From assembly GCF_018687715.1 (NCBI RefSeq), contig NC_056752.1:51244653-51308652 (forward strand): a DNA stretch of 64,000 nt. The letters are read 5' to 3'. A program made the position numbers and the translations under genes. The stretch comes from Carya illinoinensis (lineage: Eukaryota > Streptophyta > Magnoliopsida > Fagales > Juglandaceae). Position 1 is the stretch's first letter. Each line of letters starts with the position of its first letter. Below the pieces are notes generated by a model, which saw only the letters and a list, made by a program, of their open reading frames with translations, searched no databases and was not told the DNA's origin. Below, piece by piece: positions 22,674-34,994 of the stretch.

Positions 22674-25600
22674 TTAATACCTACACAGATTTTCAAATCC
22701 CAACCGTTGCTTGTGTTCGATCTTTTCAACCATGCGTGCGACGCCAACCCCACCTGTTTTAGAAGAAATAATTCACATAGATGGAAGTATTCATTGATCA
22801 CTATATATATATATTGAAATCGACGAAGAGAACTGCATGCAGCAAGTGTGAATGTATATATATATATATATGCATGCATGTATGCAAATATATTTGGCCG
22901 GCCAGTTTGCTAGTGACATACCCAGTGATATTGCACTCACAAAAATAGTGCCCGCAAGAACGAAGATGATCAACGACGCTCTCCCTAATATGGCGATCAC
23001 CTTCGTTACCACATGTTGTCCTACAAAAGCGGCAATGATCGCCACGGCACAGAAGTAGAGAGCTGCACATTATTAATCTTTGATTAGCTAGCTACGATCG
23101 ATGATCAATGTCGTACGTACTGCTGCATGCTCAAGTACACATGCTGCATGCGGTCTTCTTACCATAAGGAACTGGAAAGCGTTTTAGAAGATAGTATTCT
23201 ACGACAGACATGGATGAGGAAAATGTCATGGCGAATGTGGCCGTGGCACTAGACACCTTCATGATCAAAATCCTAAACAAGTCAGTCCATGAAACCATCG
23301 ATAAAATTAACTCCAACTTGTAATATGATATTGTAACATGCATGCATATATATAGCATCCTATCATCACTGATCACATACTAATTAATAAAGAGTAATGT
23401 TATACACCATACTCTCATCTTATTTTCATCCTATTGTAAGATATGACTCATTTATCACTATTGGATAATAAAGAAACATGCAATAAATGATCATGTAATG
23501 GTGATAAATATATCACATCATACTTAGTAGAGTGAAAATAGGATAGTAGTATAGTCTATAGAATTTTCCATTAATAGATGCTCATGATTAATGTAGTGTC
23601 TTTTATTTCTCTTAATGCATGTCTTTGGATTTTCTCAACTCATGATGCATTGATTTTAGTTTTGTAAGCTATAGATCATTGATCATAGGGAATTGAATTC
23701 AAGAGAAAGTTAAAAAGATTATATATACTATTACTCTTGACGGGTAGATTTAATTACTTTTTGCACACTATATAAAGATTCTTAATCACTTTACCCACTC
23801 AAGTAAAGTTTGTAAAGTTTCTGGTCGTGCAAATATAAAGAATAAAGCTGGCAGAAAAGACTGATGCGCTATCGAGTTTTGGAGGTCAATTATGTGCTAA
23901 ATTATTGGTCTTTTAAAAGTTTTATAGTGTAAGATACGTTATCTTATAAGGTTTAGAGCATGTGTTATTTTATGTAATAGTTCAAGATATGTTAACTGGC
24001 CGGTCATTTGATAATAATTTGAGTACACGTAGATGAGAATTTACCTGAGGAGGGATTCCCATCTCCAGAAAAAGTGGACCGAGAATGAATCCTCCACCAA
24101 GACCAAGCAACCCACCAACAATGCCAGCCACAATCCCACCTGCACAATAAAGAACCAGCTGGTGCACCCTCCACTTTTTGTCTGCTCCTCCCTTGGATGC
24201 AATCACCCTCCGCCCTTTGTACAGACTTACAGCCTCATATAAAGACACTCCAGCTGCGACGGGAATCTTCATGACAAGAAAGAAATTAAGAAATAATGAG
24301 TCTGGTAGCCACCTAAAGGAGGGGAATGATGAAATAAGAAGTTTGTTTCTCTTATCCAAGTCATAGGTCGATGCTACCTGTAAAAGGTTTAATACCCAAT
24401 ATAACGCTGAACAAGTTTTTGTGTAATTCTGTCTCCAACAAATAAATATACATGCATTAGTCAGCTGATAGTGGTTAATGAAGAAGAAAATTCATATATA
24501 TAGGCTCTTCTATGATGAAAAGAAAAGTAAGTAGATAGCACAAAGCAGCTGAAAACCTTGCCAATCTGCAATGCAAGGATTATGACCCAGACGGCGACAA
24601 GAATTCCTAGTTCTTTCCAGTAAATATTCTCAAGAATAGAGACCTAGGAAAGTTACAGAAGTGAGTCCCTGATCACAGAAGTCAGTACCTGAAATCATAA
24701 ATCATGTAAGTAGTTGCTGTGGATTCTTACCTCTGGTCTTTTAGAGTCCTTTGTTTCTTCTGTACGAGTGCCACCACTTGGCCCTTCGGGTAATGGTTTG
24801 ACTTCGACCTCTTGATCATTACTAACACCTGATCAAAGATTCAAAGGGGAATATTATAGCCGGAAAAATTGGTCTTTAAGATATTCGAGATAGACTTCAA
24901 GCACCAGATGATCAGAGGAAACAAAAAAAATATATAAATGAATTAAGACCAGCTCACCATTTGATTCCAAGCGTAGAGCAGCCTCCTGAAAACCAAAATC
25001 AATTAATAAATGAAACTGGATGATGGACGGACTAAATAAACATTTAAAACAAGAGCACATATAAAATTGACTATGAACAAAGTTTCAAGCTACCTTTTTA
25101 GTTATGGTTTCCTTTTTCCATGTTTCAACACCTTTGAGGAATGCCTTAGTTGACATAACTGCAGGTCTCCAGATCCAAATTATAATTAAGTTGTCCCAGG
25201 AGGGAGGGGGAGAGAGAGTGAGAGAGAGAGAGAGAGGATTGCAATTTAAAAACTGTTACCCATGAAGATAAGAATTAACAAGATTGTGATCATCCAGTCA
25301 GCAAAAATCACATTGAAAGAAACTCCAATACTGATCCCAAGCACCAACATTGGTTGAAATAGAAGTGCTAGGTCATAGTCAATGATGGGCAGCTCAAGAG
25401 TAGGATGCCTTTGCCTTAAATTGTAGAAAACAGTCGCTGCTGCTCCACCCATGATCATAACTGACAAAACAAACCAAAGCATGGAAAAGTGTTGACAGGT
25501 TCTTAAATATAATATTGGCGATCGAATAGTGAGAAAAACAACATTATGTAAATGAATTCCGCGATGATTAAAGATTAACATATATAATTTACACCAAATG

Positions 25601-26683
25601 AAAGCCGCTCTCAGATTATAATCACACCCAGCTTTAAGAATCTGATTGATGTTAACAAAAAATGAAGCTGGGATATGCAAAAACAGAGGTAGAAGCTGCT
25701 GGATCACGTCAGAAAGATTTATATGCAGATAAATATTACTGGTGGAGGACTCTGTGGATTTCCATGGTATTGATATTCAGACAATAGAGAATTCCTAGAG
25801 GCATAGAAATAAGAAATTCCTAGCAAATCTTTGAATGAACTCGGGTGGCTTTGGACTGTCTGGGGTGACTAACGTCTCAGGTTTCACTTCTTGATCTAAT
25901 GCTCTAACGTATATGTTAGAACTCAGCAAAGATGTTAAAAATTTCTCTTTCTGAATAACTTTCCAGGGGCTGCAGTAATCAAAAGAGCATAAAAACCCAG
26001 CGATCATAATATACTTACATTTTGATAGAGCCGTCGATGATTTCTGGTCAAACCCAATAATCAGCGTAAGCATCGGAACAAAAATTCCACCCCCTCCAAC
26101 TCCTCCAACGCTCCCAAATGCGGCCCCAAAGAATCCAATTATTGCACCCACTACGATCTTCCAGCCTAATTTCATATCCTGTCCGAATTTCTCAAGCTAT
26201 TACAAGTAAAATCTTCGAACACTTTCCGAAAACAATTTCCATGTTTACAGTCGACAGAAAATTAAGAGTATTTTACTTTGGAAAAGTACTATCTAGACCA
26301 TATAATAATAACTTCAAAACAAAACAAAAAACTAGGTTTCCCTTGCAAGCAAGAAGAATAGGGTACATATCCAACAAAAATTAAAAAGAGAGAAAAAAAT
26401 AGCAGAGTAGGGTAAACTAATCAAATAAGAAACACTTGAAGAACTGAAGTTATGAATTAGATAGAGTACTTACAGGCCAGACATGATAATGGCCCACTCG
26501 ACCAGGCTGCCCTTGAGAGTTTGATAATCTCATTACGTAATGAGTTTCATCTCCTTCGGTCACTTTCTGATCCAAATTTTCTTTTTCCAAAGCATAAACC
26601 GAAGCGGCCATAACCAGAAAAGCAATAATCACAACCATTCCAGTCAGTCTGGATCCCCAACTTTCTGCTGCAGTTCCAGCCAT
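22674..26683 (-). CDS. Sulfite exporter TauE/SafE family protein, copy B (12 exons, 478 aa)
   Basis: Paralogue of copy A with the same putative role as a membrane anion exporter. Exons in transcript order: 26683-26474, 26178-26019, 25460-25260, 25158-25094, 24985-24958, 24828-24731, 24643-24557, 24428-24378, 24266-24045, 23256-23163, 23062-22922 and 22753-22674. Ten of the twelve exons are exactly as long as, or within one codon of, those of copy A, and every intron phase is conserved. It carries the same Gly-rich half-repeats ([17 protein letters not shown] and [13 protein letters not shown]) and an N-terminal hydrophobic segment. The N terminus and last exon are the most diverged parts (ending GFENLCRY). 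At the exon 2/3 junction copy A encodes Cys and copy B Phe. All frames are open, so this is a functional-looking duplicate and not a pseudogene. Confidence 0.93.
23390..23568. mobile_element. Small MITE in intron 9 of TauE copy B
   Basis: It lies between exons 9 and 10. The sequence resembles 57234-57402: both share GAGTAA..TTATACAC at one end, an inner AATGAT.AT.TAATG.TGATAAATATAT segment, and a TATAGAATTTT end. Two copies with matching ends support a mobile origin. Confidence 0.5.
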
Positions 26684-26781
26684 TATATCTGCTTTTCAAT
26701 ACCTAACTACTCCCACTCCCTCTAAAGATTCGCAGATTTTACCTCAAAACCAGAACTCAAAAGGAAACAAGGAAGTACCGG

Positions 26782-26792
26782 CTTATAAAGAG
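26782..26792 (-). promoter_or_regulatory. TATA box of TauE copy B
   Basis: Minus-strand CTTTATAAGCC lies about 100 bp upstream of the ATG at 26683. The leader between them is short and contains a TGAGGTAAAATC-type sequence with no upstream start in frame. Position-based call. Confidence 0.45.
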
Positions 26793-27828
26793 CTAGCCTG
26801 TCCGACTCTTCGGTAGTTGAAATAGATCGAGCGACTATATATCATAACGTACGCAATATTCCACTGAAAGCTTCCAATTTATCGCTCTCTTGGTAGGAAT
26901 TTATAAGTACATATCTATACATATATTGGGAACGCAACGTACGCTATGCATGACTGCATTACAGATAAAGAGGCTCGATCGGAGCAGTCGGTGCGAGCTC
27001 TCTCATTCAGTCGCATCTATCTCTTTATCATGTACTTTCATGTTGCTCAAACTGTTTGCTTACCCGCCGTTGAAAAATCTGAACAGAATTGTTAGTGGTT
27101 AGGGAAAAGCTCGAAAGAAAACATACCATTGTTATGCTGCTGTTATTCGAGAAGCTGGCGCATGTGAATGTACTTTTGTGTTTACATATGTTCTGGAGCT
27201 TTCACGGTAACTCCGGTAGTAAGTCAAGCAAGAATAACACCTATAGCATATAAATAATAATTTACAAATTCATCCATGCCAATGATGTTAACCATTCTGG
27301 CTTTTCTTTTCGGAGCTGAAGAATATATATACACATGATTCGACGTGTTTGAGTCTAATCCTAACGTGGAGACCCCACCCCGGTTGACGAAGCCTCATAT
27401 CAACCAAAAAAAGGAATAAAAAAAGTCGAAACATGCCGTATCTTCCCTTTCAAGTTTCAAGTATCAAGGTGATCACTACTGTCTATACCTGATATATATT
27501 TTTTTTTTTTTGGGTGGACAGAACCTTCCCCAGGTACCCCAAATTCCTTTAACTTCCTACTCACTATTTTTAACTTGTATTAATTAAAGAAGGTGAAAGA
27601 TCACAAACATGATTGATTGAGCTAAGATTCTGTGTCTCCAACCTTGCTTTAATTTATGTTTACATCATTTAAGTTTATGTTAAAAAATTAGATTATAATA
27701 AGTTTATTTGTTTTGGAATTTAAAAGTCCTATTTATATTATCATTATATTTGTTAATTATCTATATAAAAAAAATTTGTACGTATGCCAACAATTTTCAG
27801 ATCTATCTTGAATGAATTGAATGAACTA
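26793..27828. other. Intergenic DNA upstream of TauE copy B
   Basis: Presumed 5' regulatory region followed by AT-rich DNA. No gene recognised; the short open frames have no recognisable similarity. Confidence 0.45.
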
Positions 27829-28140
27829 AGGTTATGTTTGGATGTTAAACTGAGTTGAGTTAAACTTAATTCTTTATTAATAGTAGTAAGTAGAGATGGT
27901 AGAATGAATCATGTGGAACTTATCTAAGATGAGTTTAGTATTATTTATGAGAAGTTAAAAAAAATTATGGGTCTCACGCAAAAAGATGTATTGAGTTGAA
28001 AAAAGTTGTGAGTTTCACGTATAAAGAGATTTTCAATTGAAATAAATTTAATAATTTAAAAATTATGCATTTAAATATTAGACCCAATTTAAAATTAGAT
28101 TGAATTGAATTGATATCAACGTATTTCAACAACCAAACTT
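27829..28140. mobile_element. MITE with GTTTGGATGTTAAAC ends
   Basis: The left end reads GTTTGGATGTTAAACTGAG. The right end is an imperfect inverse (ATTTCAACAACCAAAC). The non-coding core has a repeated GGTCTCACG.A.AAAGA-like phrase. The family resembles the other GTTTGG MITEs in this window. Confidence 0.5.
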
Positions 28141-30624
28141 TGTCTATTATTCATTGGTTGTTTTCTTTCAATACATCTCTTGGTTTCTGTTCTTGACTTA
28201 AAATGATCTCCTTTCAAATCCACGCGGTAATCAACACAAGTGCGAAAGACAGACAATTTGCTATATATACTACAAAAAATGCCAAAGAGTTGGTAGATGC
28301 ATGTTAAAAATATATATATATATTTATAAATTTGTGTAAATAATATATCTATTAACATGACATATTTTGATGAACGATAAAATTCTCATTTTAATTTCTT
28401 TATATAAAGATTGTCATTTCAACGTCTATGTGAATGGTGTATCTCTCGATCAACTTTATAACAATAATAATAAAACAAAATAAAAAGACAAAAGACCTTA
28501 AGGCATCCTTCAATTTCAATTTTAATTTCAGCTTGGCTTGTATAGGTCATAGATGGGGTGGCAAGGGTAAATGGCAATAACAAACAAGTCAAACTCGGCT
28601 TTTCATGAAAGAAAAAAGGAGCATGAGCTATGACTCTTGTAGTACCGACAAGTACACCTTCGAAGTCGTTCGGAGACCATGCTTTCCTCTTTTTAAATGA
28701 GATATACAGTCATCCATGCATGCACGCAGTAAGTCATACATGGACTCTATTTTCTTTGTGAACTAGTAAAAGATTCTTATATATAGCTAGCGTATGCTCT
28801 TTGTTCAATCATTCTATCATATTTTTTTCCTTTTAAAATTATATATAGGATATCTCTTCGGTTTCAGTTTTAAAAAATTGAATCTTTTTAAGTACTGGGC
28901 TTAAATAAAATATTTATTTTGAGCAACTAGCCAGCAATATGGTTCAACTTCTTTTAATATTTTAGGCACCCGGTTCAGACTGTTTAAATTATTTTAAAAA
29001 AAATTTATAAATTGACGTATTTTTATATAATTTATTAAATTTATTTTATAATAAAAATTACATTCCTATCTAACAAATCATGTGACAACTGTTTATTATT
29101 ATATAAATTTTTAGCCGATCAAAGAGTTGGAGGCTGTGCCCATTACGTAGCAGCATTTATGCCATGTAATTGGGTGCAGATTTTACGGATCCACAAACTA
29201 ATTTAGTTCAGATTCTCAAAGCCTGTGTGGACTGCGAAGGGTGAACAAATTCAGAGTCTTGTACGAAGAAGTCTAATAATTCCAAAACGAAACCTGTCGT
29301 CTTGTTCCATTTTTTTAGAATCATCTGCCATCTACCTCCCCCACACGACACCCCCACCCTAAACCCCAAAGTACCGTTGGTAAGAAGGACCATTGTTTTT
29401 TGTATATGGTTTTGTGACTTCAACATTCTGGTCCTCCTTGTGATAGAAACCTACTTGCATATTGGAATAAGATGTTTTTGCCTTTTGGTTCTCACTCCTA
29501 AAACATCGCGCTCATCCACCATCTCTAAATTAATGCTGTCACACTCTCTGTCGGCGACCAAAATGAAGGGATCTACTCCCAAATCCCAATCCCGCTTCCT
29601 GCATTGTGGATCACATAAATGTTACGTCCCGATCGGTTGAAGTTTTGGCACAACTCCCCTGAGTTGGCCCTGGAAAATGCTTTTGCCGCCACCGCTGACT
29701 TTTTTTTTTTCTTTTTAACGATTAAGAAAAAATTGTTTAATATTATTATAAATTTTTTTATATATTTTTAAAATATTTAAAAGTATTAAAAAATCATTTT
29801 AAAAAATACATAATTTTTTTTTTTTTTAACCTAGCGGTGACTCCGCAGGAGCGAGAGCCTCTAGCACCGTCCTTGGACTAAAGACGAACGGTTCCCCAGA
29901 TGATGGATCGTTTGTACATTATTACACCCAAAAAAAGTCAGCAAATGGTTGATTGTGTTTTGATTATTAAGCGCTCTTAAAAATACCAAAAAAGTAAGGA
30001 AACAGTCAGACTTTCTTTGCAAGAGATCTAGATGTGGGTAGATGAAGATGCCAGACATAATTCTGGTTAGTGTTTCGTTTTAACCTAAACCTCCCACAAG
30101 TAATTTTGATGGGGATAGATCATTCGTACAGGAAGCCCATCACCCAATCAATGAAGAAATCGACTCATCTACTCAAGATTTAAATGTAAATATGTGACCA
30201 AGAAGACTCATTTCTATCTCGCCATGTCCTGTGTTAGGAGCCACAAAGGCCCAAAATCTAGGGAGACGTGTAATCCACTGGGAGAAGCCGCCTGCAATAA
30301 AATCTCCTGTGTGATCCTGAATTAGGATGTGATTACGAGGAGTTTTGCTATATATAATTAACGCTGTGTATTAATTTGTATATTAATATTAATTTTTTTA
30401 TATTTAAAATTTAAATTAACATTATTTTTAATAAAATTTATTTTGTAACCAATCATATTAAATTAATACACATATTAATATATAATTATACTTACAATTA
30501 AATTTTTCCCATTTTGAAAATCTTGAACCTGAAAAAAGAAAAGAAAACAGCGAGATTTGTAAAGCAAATAGAAGTACAACGAATCTTACAGACCATCATC
30601 TTATTTCCCATGGACCAGCTCATC
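28141..30624. other. Intergenic DNA, no recognised gene
   Basis: AT-rich, with a less AT-rich island at about 29300-29700 whose short open frames I do not recognise. An AT-rich palindromic repeat fragment lies near 29690-29875. Nothing else is supported. Confidence 0.5.
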
Positions 30625-30780
30625 ATCATCTATAACCATTGGCATTGTGCTCATCTTCTTGATGGCTCAACGTCCCGGCACGACTTAAACCGACCCGTGC
30701 CCTTGGTGGAATTGGGCCACGAATCCTTGGCACAGTTCCCTTTGAAGGAGGGCTCCATCTCTTTGTTATTTGAGGTAAAA
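30625..30780 (-). pseudogene. Possible C-terminal gene fragment
   Basis: The minus strand has a compositionally coding-like stretch encoding WSPPSKGTVPRIRGPIPP followed by RARVGLSRAGTLSHQEDE and a stop. It is richer in GC than its surroundings and lies next to a MITE. The plus strand is also open here, so which strand, if either, was coding is unclear. I do not recognise the protein. Confidence 0.25.
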
Positions 30781-30784
30781 TTAA

Positions 30785-31128
30785 CGGCTCGTTGGAAAAA
30801 TGAGATTAGATGAAAAATTTATTAATAATAAAATAATTTATAAATAGTAATAAAATAATTTAATTTAAAATATTTTATTGAATTATGAAAAATGGGATGA
30901 AAAAAATTGAGTAAAAATATTATAAAATTAAAATATCGTTATAGTATAATTTTTTAATATTATTTTTATTTTAAAATTTAAAATAATTTAATTATTTTTT
31001 GTGCTTTGTTTAAATATTTCAAAAAAGTATAATAATTAGATGAAAAAGTTAATAATTTAAAATTAAACTATTTATATTTGAATATTATTTGAGAAGTAGA
31101 TAGATGATGAAGGTTCTCAAACGAGGCC
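30785..31128. mobile_element. MITE with TAA duplication
   Basis: Begins CGGCTCGTTGG after TAA (30782-30784) and ends CTCAAACGAGGCC before TAA (31129-31131). The ends are inverted repeats and the core is AT-rich. A 3-bp TAA/TTA duplication fits Tourist-type (PIF/Harbinger) elements. Confidence 0.65.
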
Positions 31129-31742
31129 TAAGGACCTGCTAGACGTCATATTTGTGGCAGCCTTCCTTGAGGATGAAGCAATTTGAACTCATTTATTTAA
31201 AAAAAAAAAAAACACTATTTGTGAACATTTGATAATAAGCTTGAATTCGACTCACGTTCACATAAAAATTAAATGCATATTTTGACCCTATACCATTTCT
31301 TCAAACTTGACTCAGATCCCGACACGACCTAGAATCCAAGACGGACTGTCTTGGGACGTCTCGGTAACCTAAACTGGCAAAACTCACCACCTGAGAAATT
31401 CAGGTCCTTTCCTATGCCCGTTAATTTCGTTTTCCTTTTTCTAGCAACCTGCCTCTATTAAAGCTAATCTGAAGATTATCTATCATGAATGATCACAACT
31501 TGGCATCCAGGTACATTACATTTCCAGATAAACACAAATGAAAGATGAAATACAGACATTAGATATAAACATAAACAATACATAGAAGATCAATATGCCT
31601 TTTCTCACTCATACAAAGTAAAAATTTAGCAATCTTCTTCCCTAGAACACTCATTGTTAAAATGACAAATATATAAATCTCCGAATATCTGTGACAGCTG
31701 TATCTTGATATCCGGAACAACAGGGCTGATCTCAAGAATCTT

Positions 31743-34700
31743 CTAACACTCGCAACCTGTAGATCTTTGCTGCCGTCCACCCGCAACATCAATTGTGTCA
31801 GGCAAATATCTTTCATCATCCCCAAACAAAAGGATCAAGGCAATCGATTAGTACACTGATTACAAAGTTAGGTATCTACCATGACTTGATGTTTAACATG
31901 AAGTTTGAAAAACTAAAATACAAGAATGCAAATCTGTATGGAACATCACATCTATGATCATCTTAATTCACTCGACATACAACAAAACGGATGGGAGTTT
32001 TATAAAGAGCTGCTATCAAATGCTATGCAATTCTCTTGTGGCACCCATGCTGGCAGTATAGGAGTTTTCATTTCTAATTTACTGTATAGGTGTTCGGATC
32101 AAACCCCACTCTTTCAAGTCAAACATGTCCTATGGCTATGATCCACCTGTTGTTCTATTAAGGACGGTGGAAGTGGCTAGAAGGGCTTGGAAAACACTTC
32201 CAATTTGCAGATCATTAGCTCTATAAAGTTTCGGCTTCATAAATTCATGAAAATTTAGACGTCTGGATTTAAAAGCATAAACTACAGCTGTTTTAGAAGA
32301 ACCGGAAGCATGAGTCAGATTTGCTGTTTCAATTTACTCAGCTATACATATGTCAACGTCTGTTTTTGTCTTGAAGAGAAGAAAAACTGATAACAACAAA
32401 CTGACAAGCATATTTCATCTTCATTTCTATTGGCAAAAACCCAGTCACCCAAATAGATGCTGCCTACTATGGCAGCATAAGAAGGCCAAAGATTTAGCAC
32501 CATTTTCTTTCTCATTTATCTTTTAGTTTCTTGTTTTTTAATTTTACTTTAGACGACCATACACCATTTTGATTTCTATCAAAATGGTCAAGGGCAAACT
32601 TAGTTTCCAAGGACCTCTTAATTAATATGGGAATCAGGACGATTTGAGTTATTGTCTAAAATCAGCATATGCAATACCACTGATAGAATTCAGTATTTCA
32701 AGAGGAGTAAAACACTCACATTTCTTCTTCAGGCTCATTCTTGAGTGCATTTTTGGCTATACACTCAAAAGCAGCTTCTACATTGAATCCTTCTTTTGCC
32801 GAGGTCTCAAAGTAAGGTATGTTTCCCTTTGAAGCACACCATGCCTTGGCTTTCTTCTCAGAAACCTGCAATCAAGGAAGCAACCATATGCATACCCTAA
32901 AAGCAAGAACTGCAAATAAATTTCCCAAGCACCAAGAGAGAACCCTATTGTTATAGATTGCTAAATACTGAGAATGTTAGAATCACCAATGACAAGAAAA
33001 AAAAACTCACCACCCGACTATTCCCACCGTCAACATCTATCTTGTTCCCCAGCACAACAAAAGGGAAGTTTTCAGGATCAGAGGGACTTGCCTGAACATC
33101 AAATACACAAACGATAACTTTAAGTCGCTCCTTTAAAGTTGTTTATTATAGGGTGGCCAATAGGTTAGCACTACCTGAATCAGAAACTCTTCCCGCCAGT
33201 TGTTAAGATCATCAAATGATTTCATTACGTTCACATCATACACAAGAACACAGCAATCTGCGCCGCGGTAGAAAGCCACACCAAGACTTTGAAACCTTTC
33301 TTGCCCAGCAGTGTCCCAGATCTGTATATGTGAGCAAGAGATGTCAAGCTAAAAGAAATAAGCTAGAGTTTTTTATTTTATTTTTTGATTGGCAAAATAA
33401 GCTAGAAACATCTTCTCCACCAAATGAGTAATTAAAGCTCCTCGAAACATCTAGACAAGATAATCTATTGGTTGATAAAATAATCCTCATGGATACAAGC
33501 AACAATTGGAGAGGAATTAATGCATTTGATATGCAAATGTTAAAAATAAAAATAAAAAACAGGAAATGAGTCAATGTCATACATATTATGCCATGTATTA
33601 GACGACTCATGATAAATTCAAATGCTCAAAGTCTTATCATAATTGCCAAAGTCTGGCTTCAAGTAAACTCAAAACAAGCAGTAAACAGCTGGCTTTGCAT
33701 ATCCCTTTCACTTATCCTTCCAATTTTACAGACTTGTATTCTTTAACCCTTGATAGACTCTGCTGTTAAGTCCGCATGTCAACCTTTCAATTTCCAACTA
33801 TGGTATAAGAAGTTGCATAAAGATATTACACAAAATATGACATGCAAACCTTTATGCAACTGTTGTAGCTCATGCAAACAATAATTTCTATCAAAAGATA
33901 TCTCCTTCATTAATCTTGCTTTAAAATCATCTCTTCTGATTTTAAGTTACTGAACAGCATCCATATTGCAACTTCAAGGCTAGTTTAAGCCATTTTTCGC
34001 AGTTTTTACAATCCAGAACTCCAATTTTTGTATACCCCCCCCCCCAAAAAAAAAGGACCATCCATCCCTGAAACCTTGAGACTGGATAAACACAGCCTCA
34101 ATCTCACTGTAACCACCTTACTGTGAATTTAAAAGTAGAAGAAGTATTATCTTCTGCAAAGAACATCAAAGGTATCTGAGCCATCTTCATATTACATCCC
34201 AATTAACTAAAGCAAAGAAAAATACTTTGAGACAAAGTTGCGCAGAAAACAATACGCCATACAAGGGGCCTAAGATGTTTATTAACAAGCAATTCAAGAT
34301 AATGGAAACATGTACCAAAAAAGAACATTAAACTCAAGAAAAAAAATGTGTGCTCATCATTCTCACCTGCAATGTGAATAACCTATCTTCGAACTGAACT
34401 TCCTTGGTCAGGAAATCCGCTCCTATGGTCGCCTTGTACTGATTGCTAAATTTACGATTCACATATCTAACCGCAACAATGAGCAATAATCAAATACCAA
34501 TACATCCATCGAACTACCCAACAAAATTGAATAAAGGAATTCGAGTTAATATTTCAGTGAACACAAATTCAAGATTTAGGTTTTAGAGGGTACTGATTCA
34601 TCAGCGACGTCTTCCCCACCCTGCCATATGATAAGCGAATTGCATGTTACTCCAAATTCAATAACATTAGTCCAAAATCTTAAGCAACAATAAAATTCGA

Positions 34701-34994
34701 AAATTATTAAGTATCTTTACTCCAATTTCATTCTCCACAAACCATATTGTTCCATTTGCAACAAAACATACACTCAGCTAGACCTCATACAGACTAATTC
34801 ACACATATTGAGCTGTGAATTTCCTTTAACGCAACAACAAAACCAACATAATACAGAATCTTCTACTTTCGCAGCAAACAAACGGAATTACATTTTTTAA
34901 AAATCTGGAAATTAAGATTTTTTTTTTTTTTTAAGGTTTACCCGCTGTCGCCGAGGATAATGACCTTTAAGAGCATACGCCGACGCGAAGCCAT
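31743..34994 (-). CDS. RABG3: Rab7-type small GTPase, RABG3 subfamily (7 exons, 206 aa)
   Basis: GTPase expected to act in late endosome to vacuole traffic and vacuole fusion. Exons in transcript order: 34994-34942, 34620-34594, 34466-34367, 33321-33175, 33091-33011, 32865-32720 and 31809-31743. These sum to 621 nt (207 codons), the usual length of plant Rab7. Motifs: N terminus [19 protein letters not shown]-loop GDSGVGKT; effector region [16 protein letters not shown] with the catalytic Gln; NKID; and ETSAK. The C terminus RSTGCEC is a CxC double geranylgeranylation signal that anchors Rab7 proteins to membranes. The 27-nt second exon is unusually short but keeps frame. All splice sites are GT-AG. 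Confidence 0.96.
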
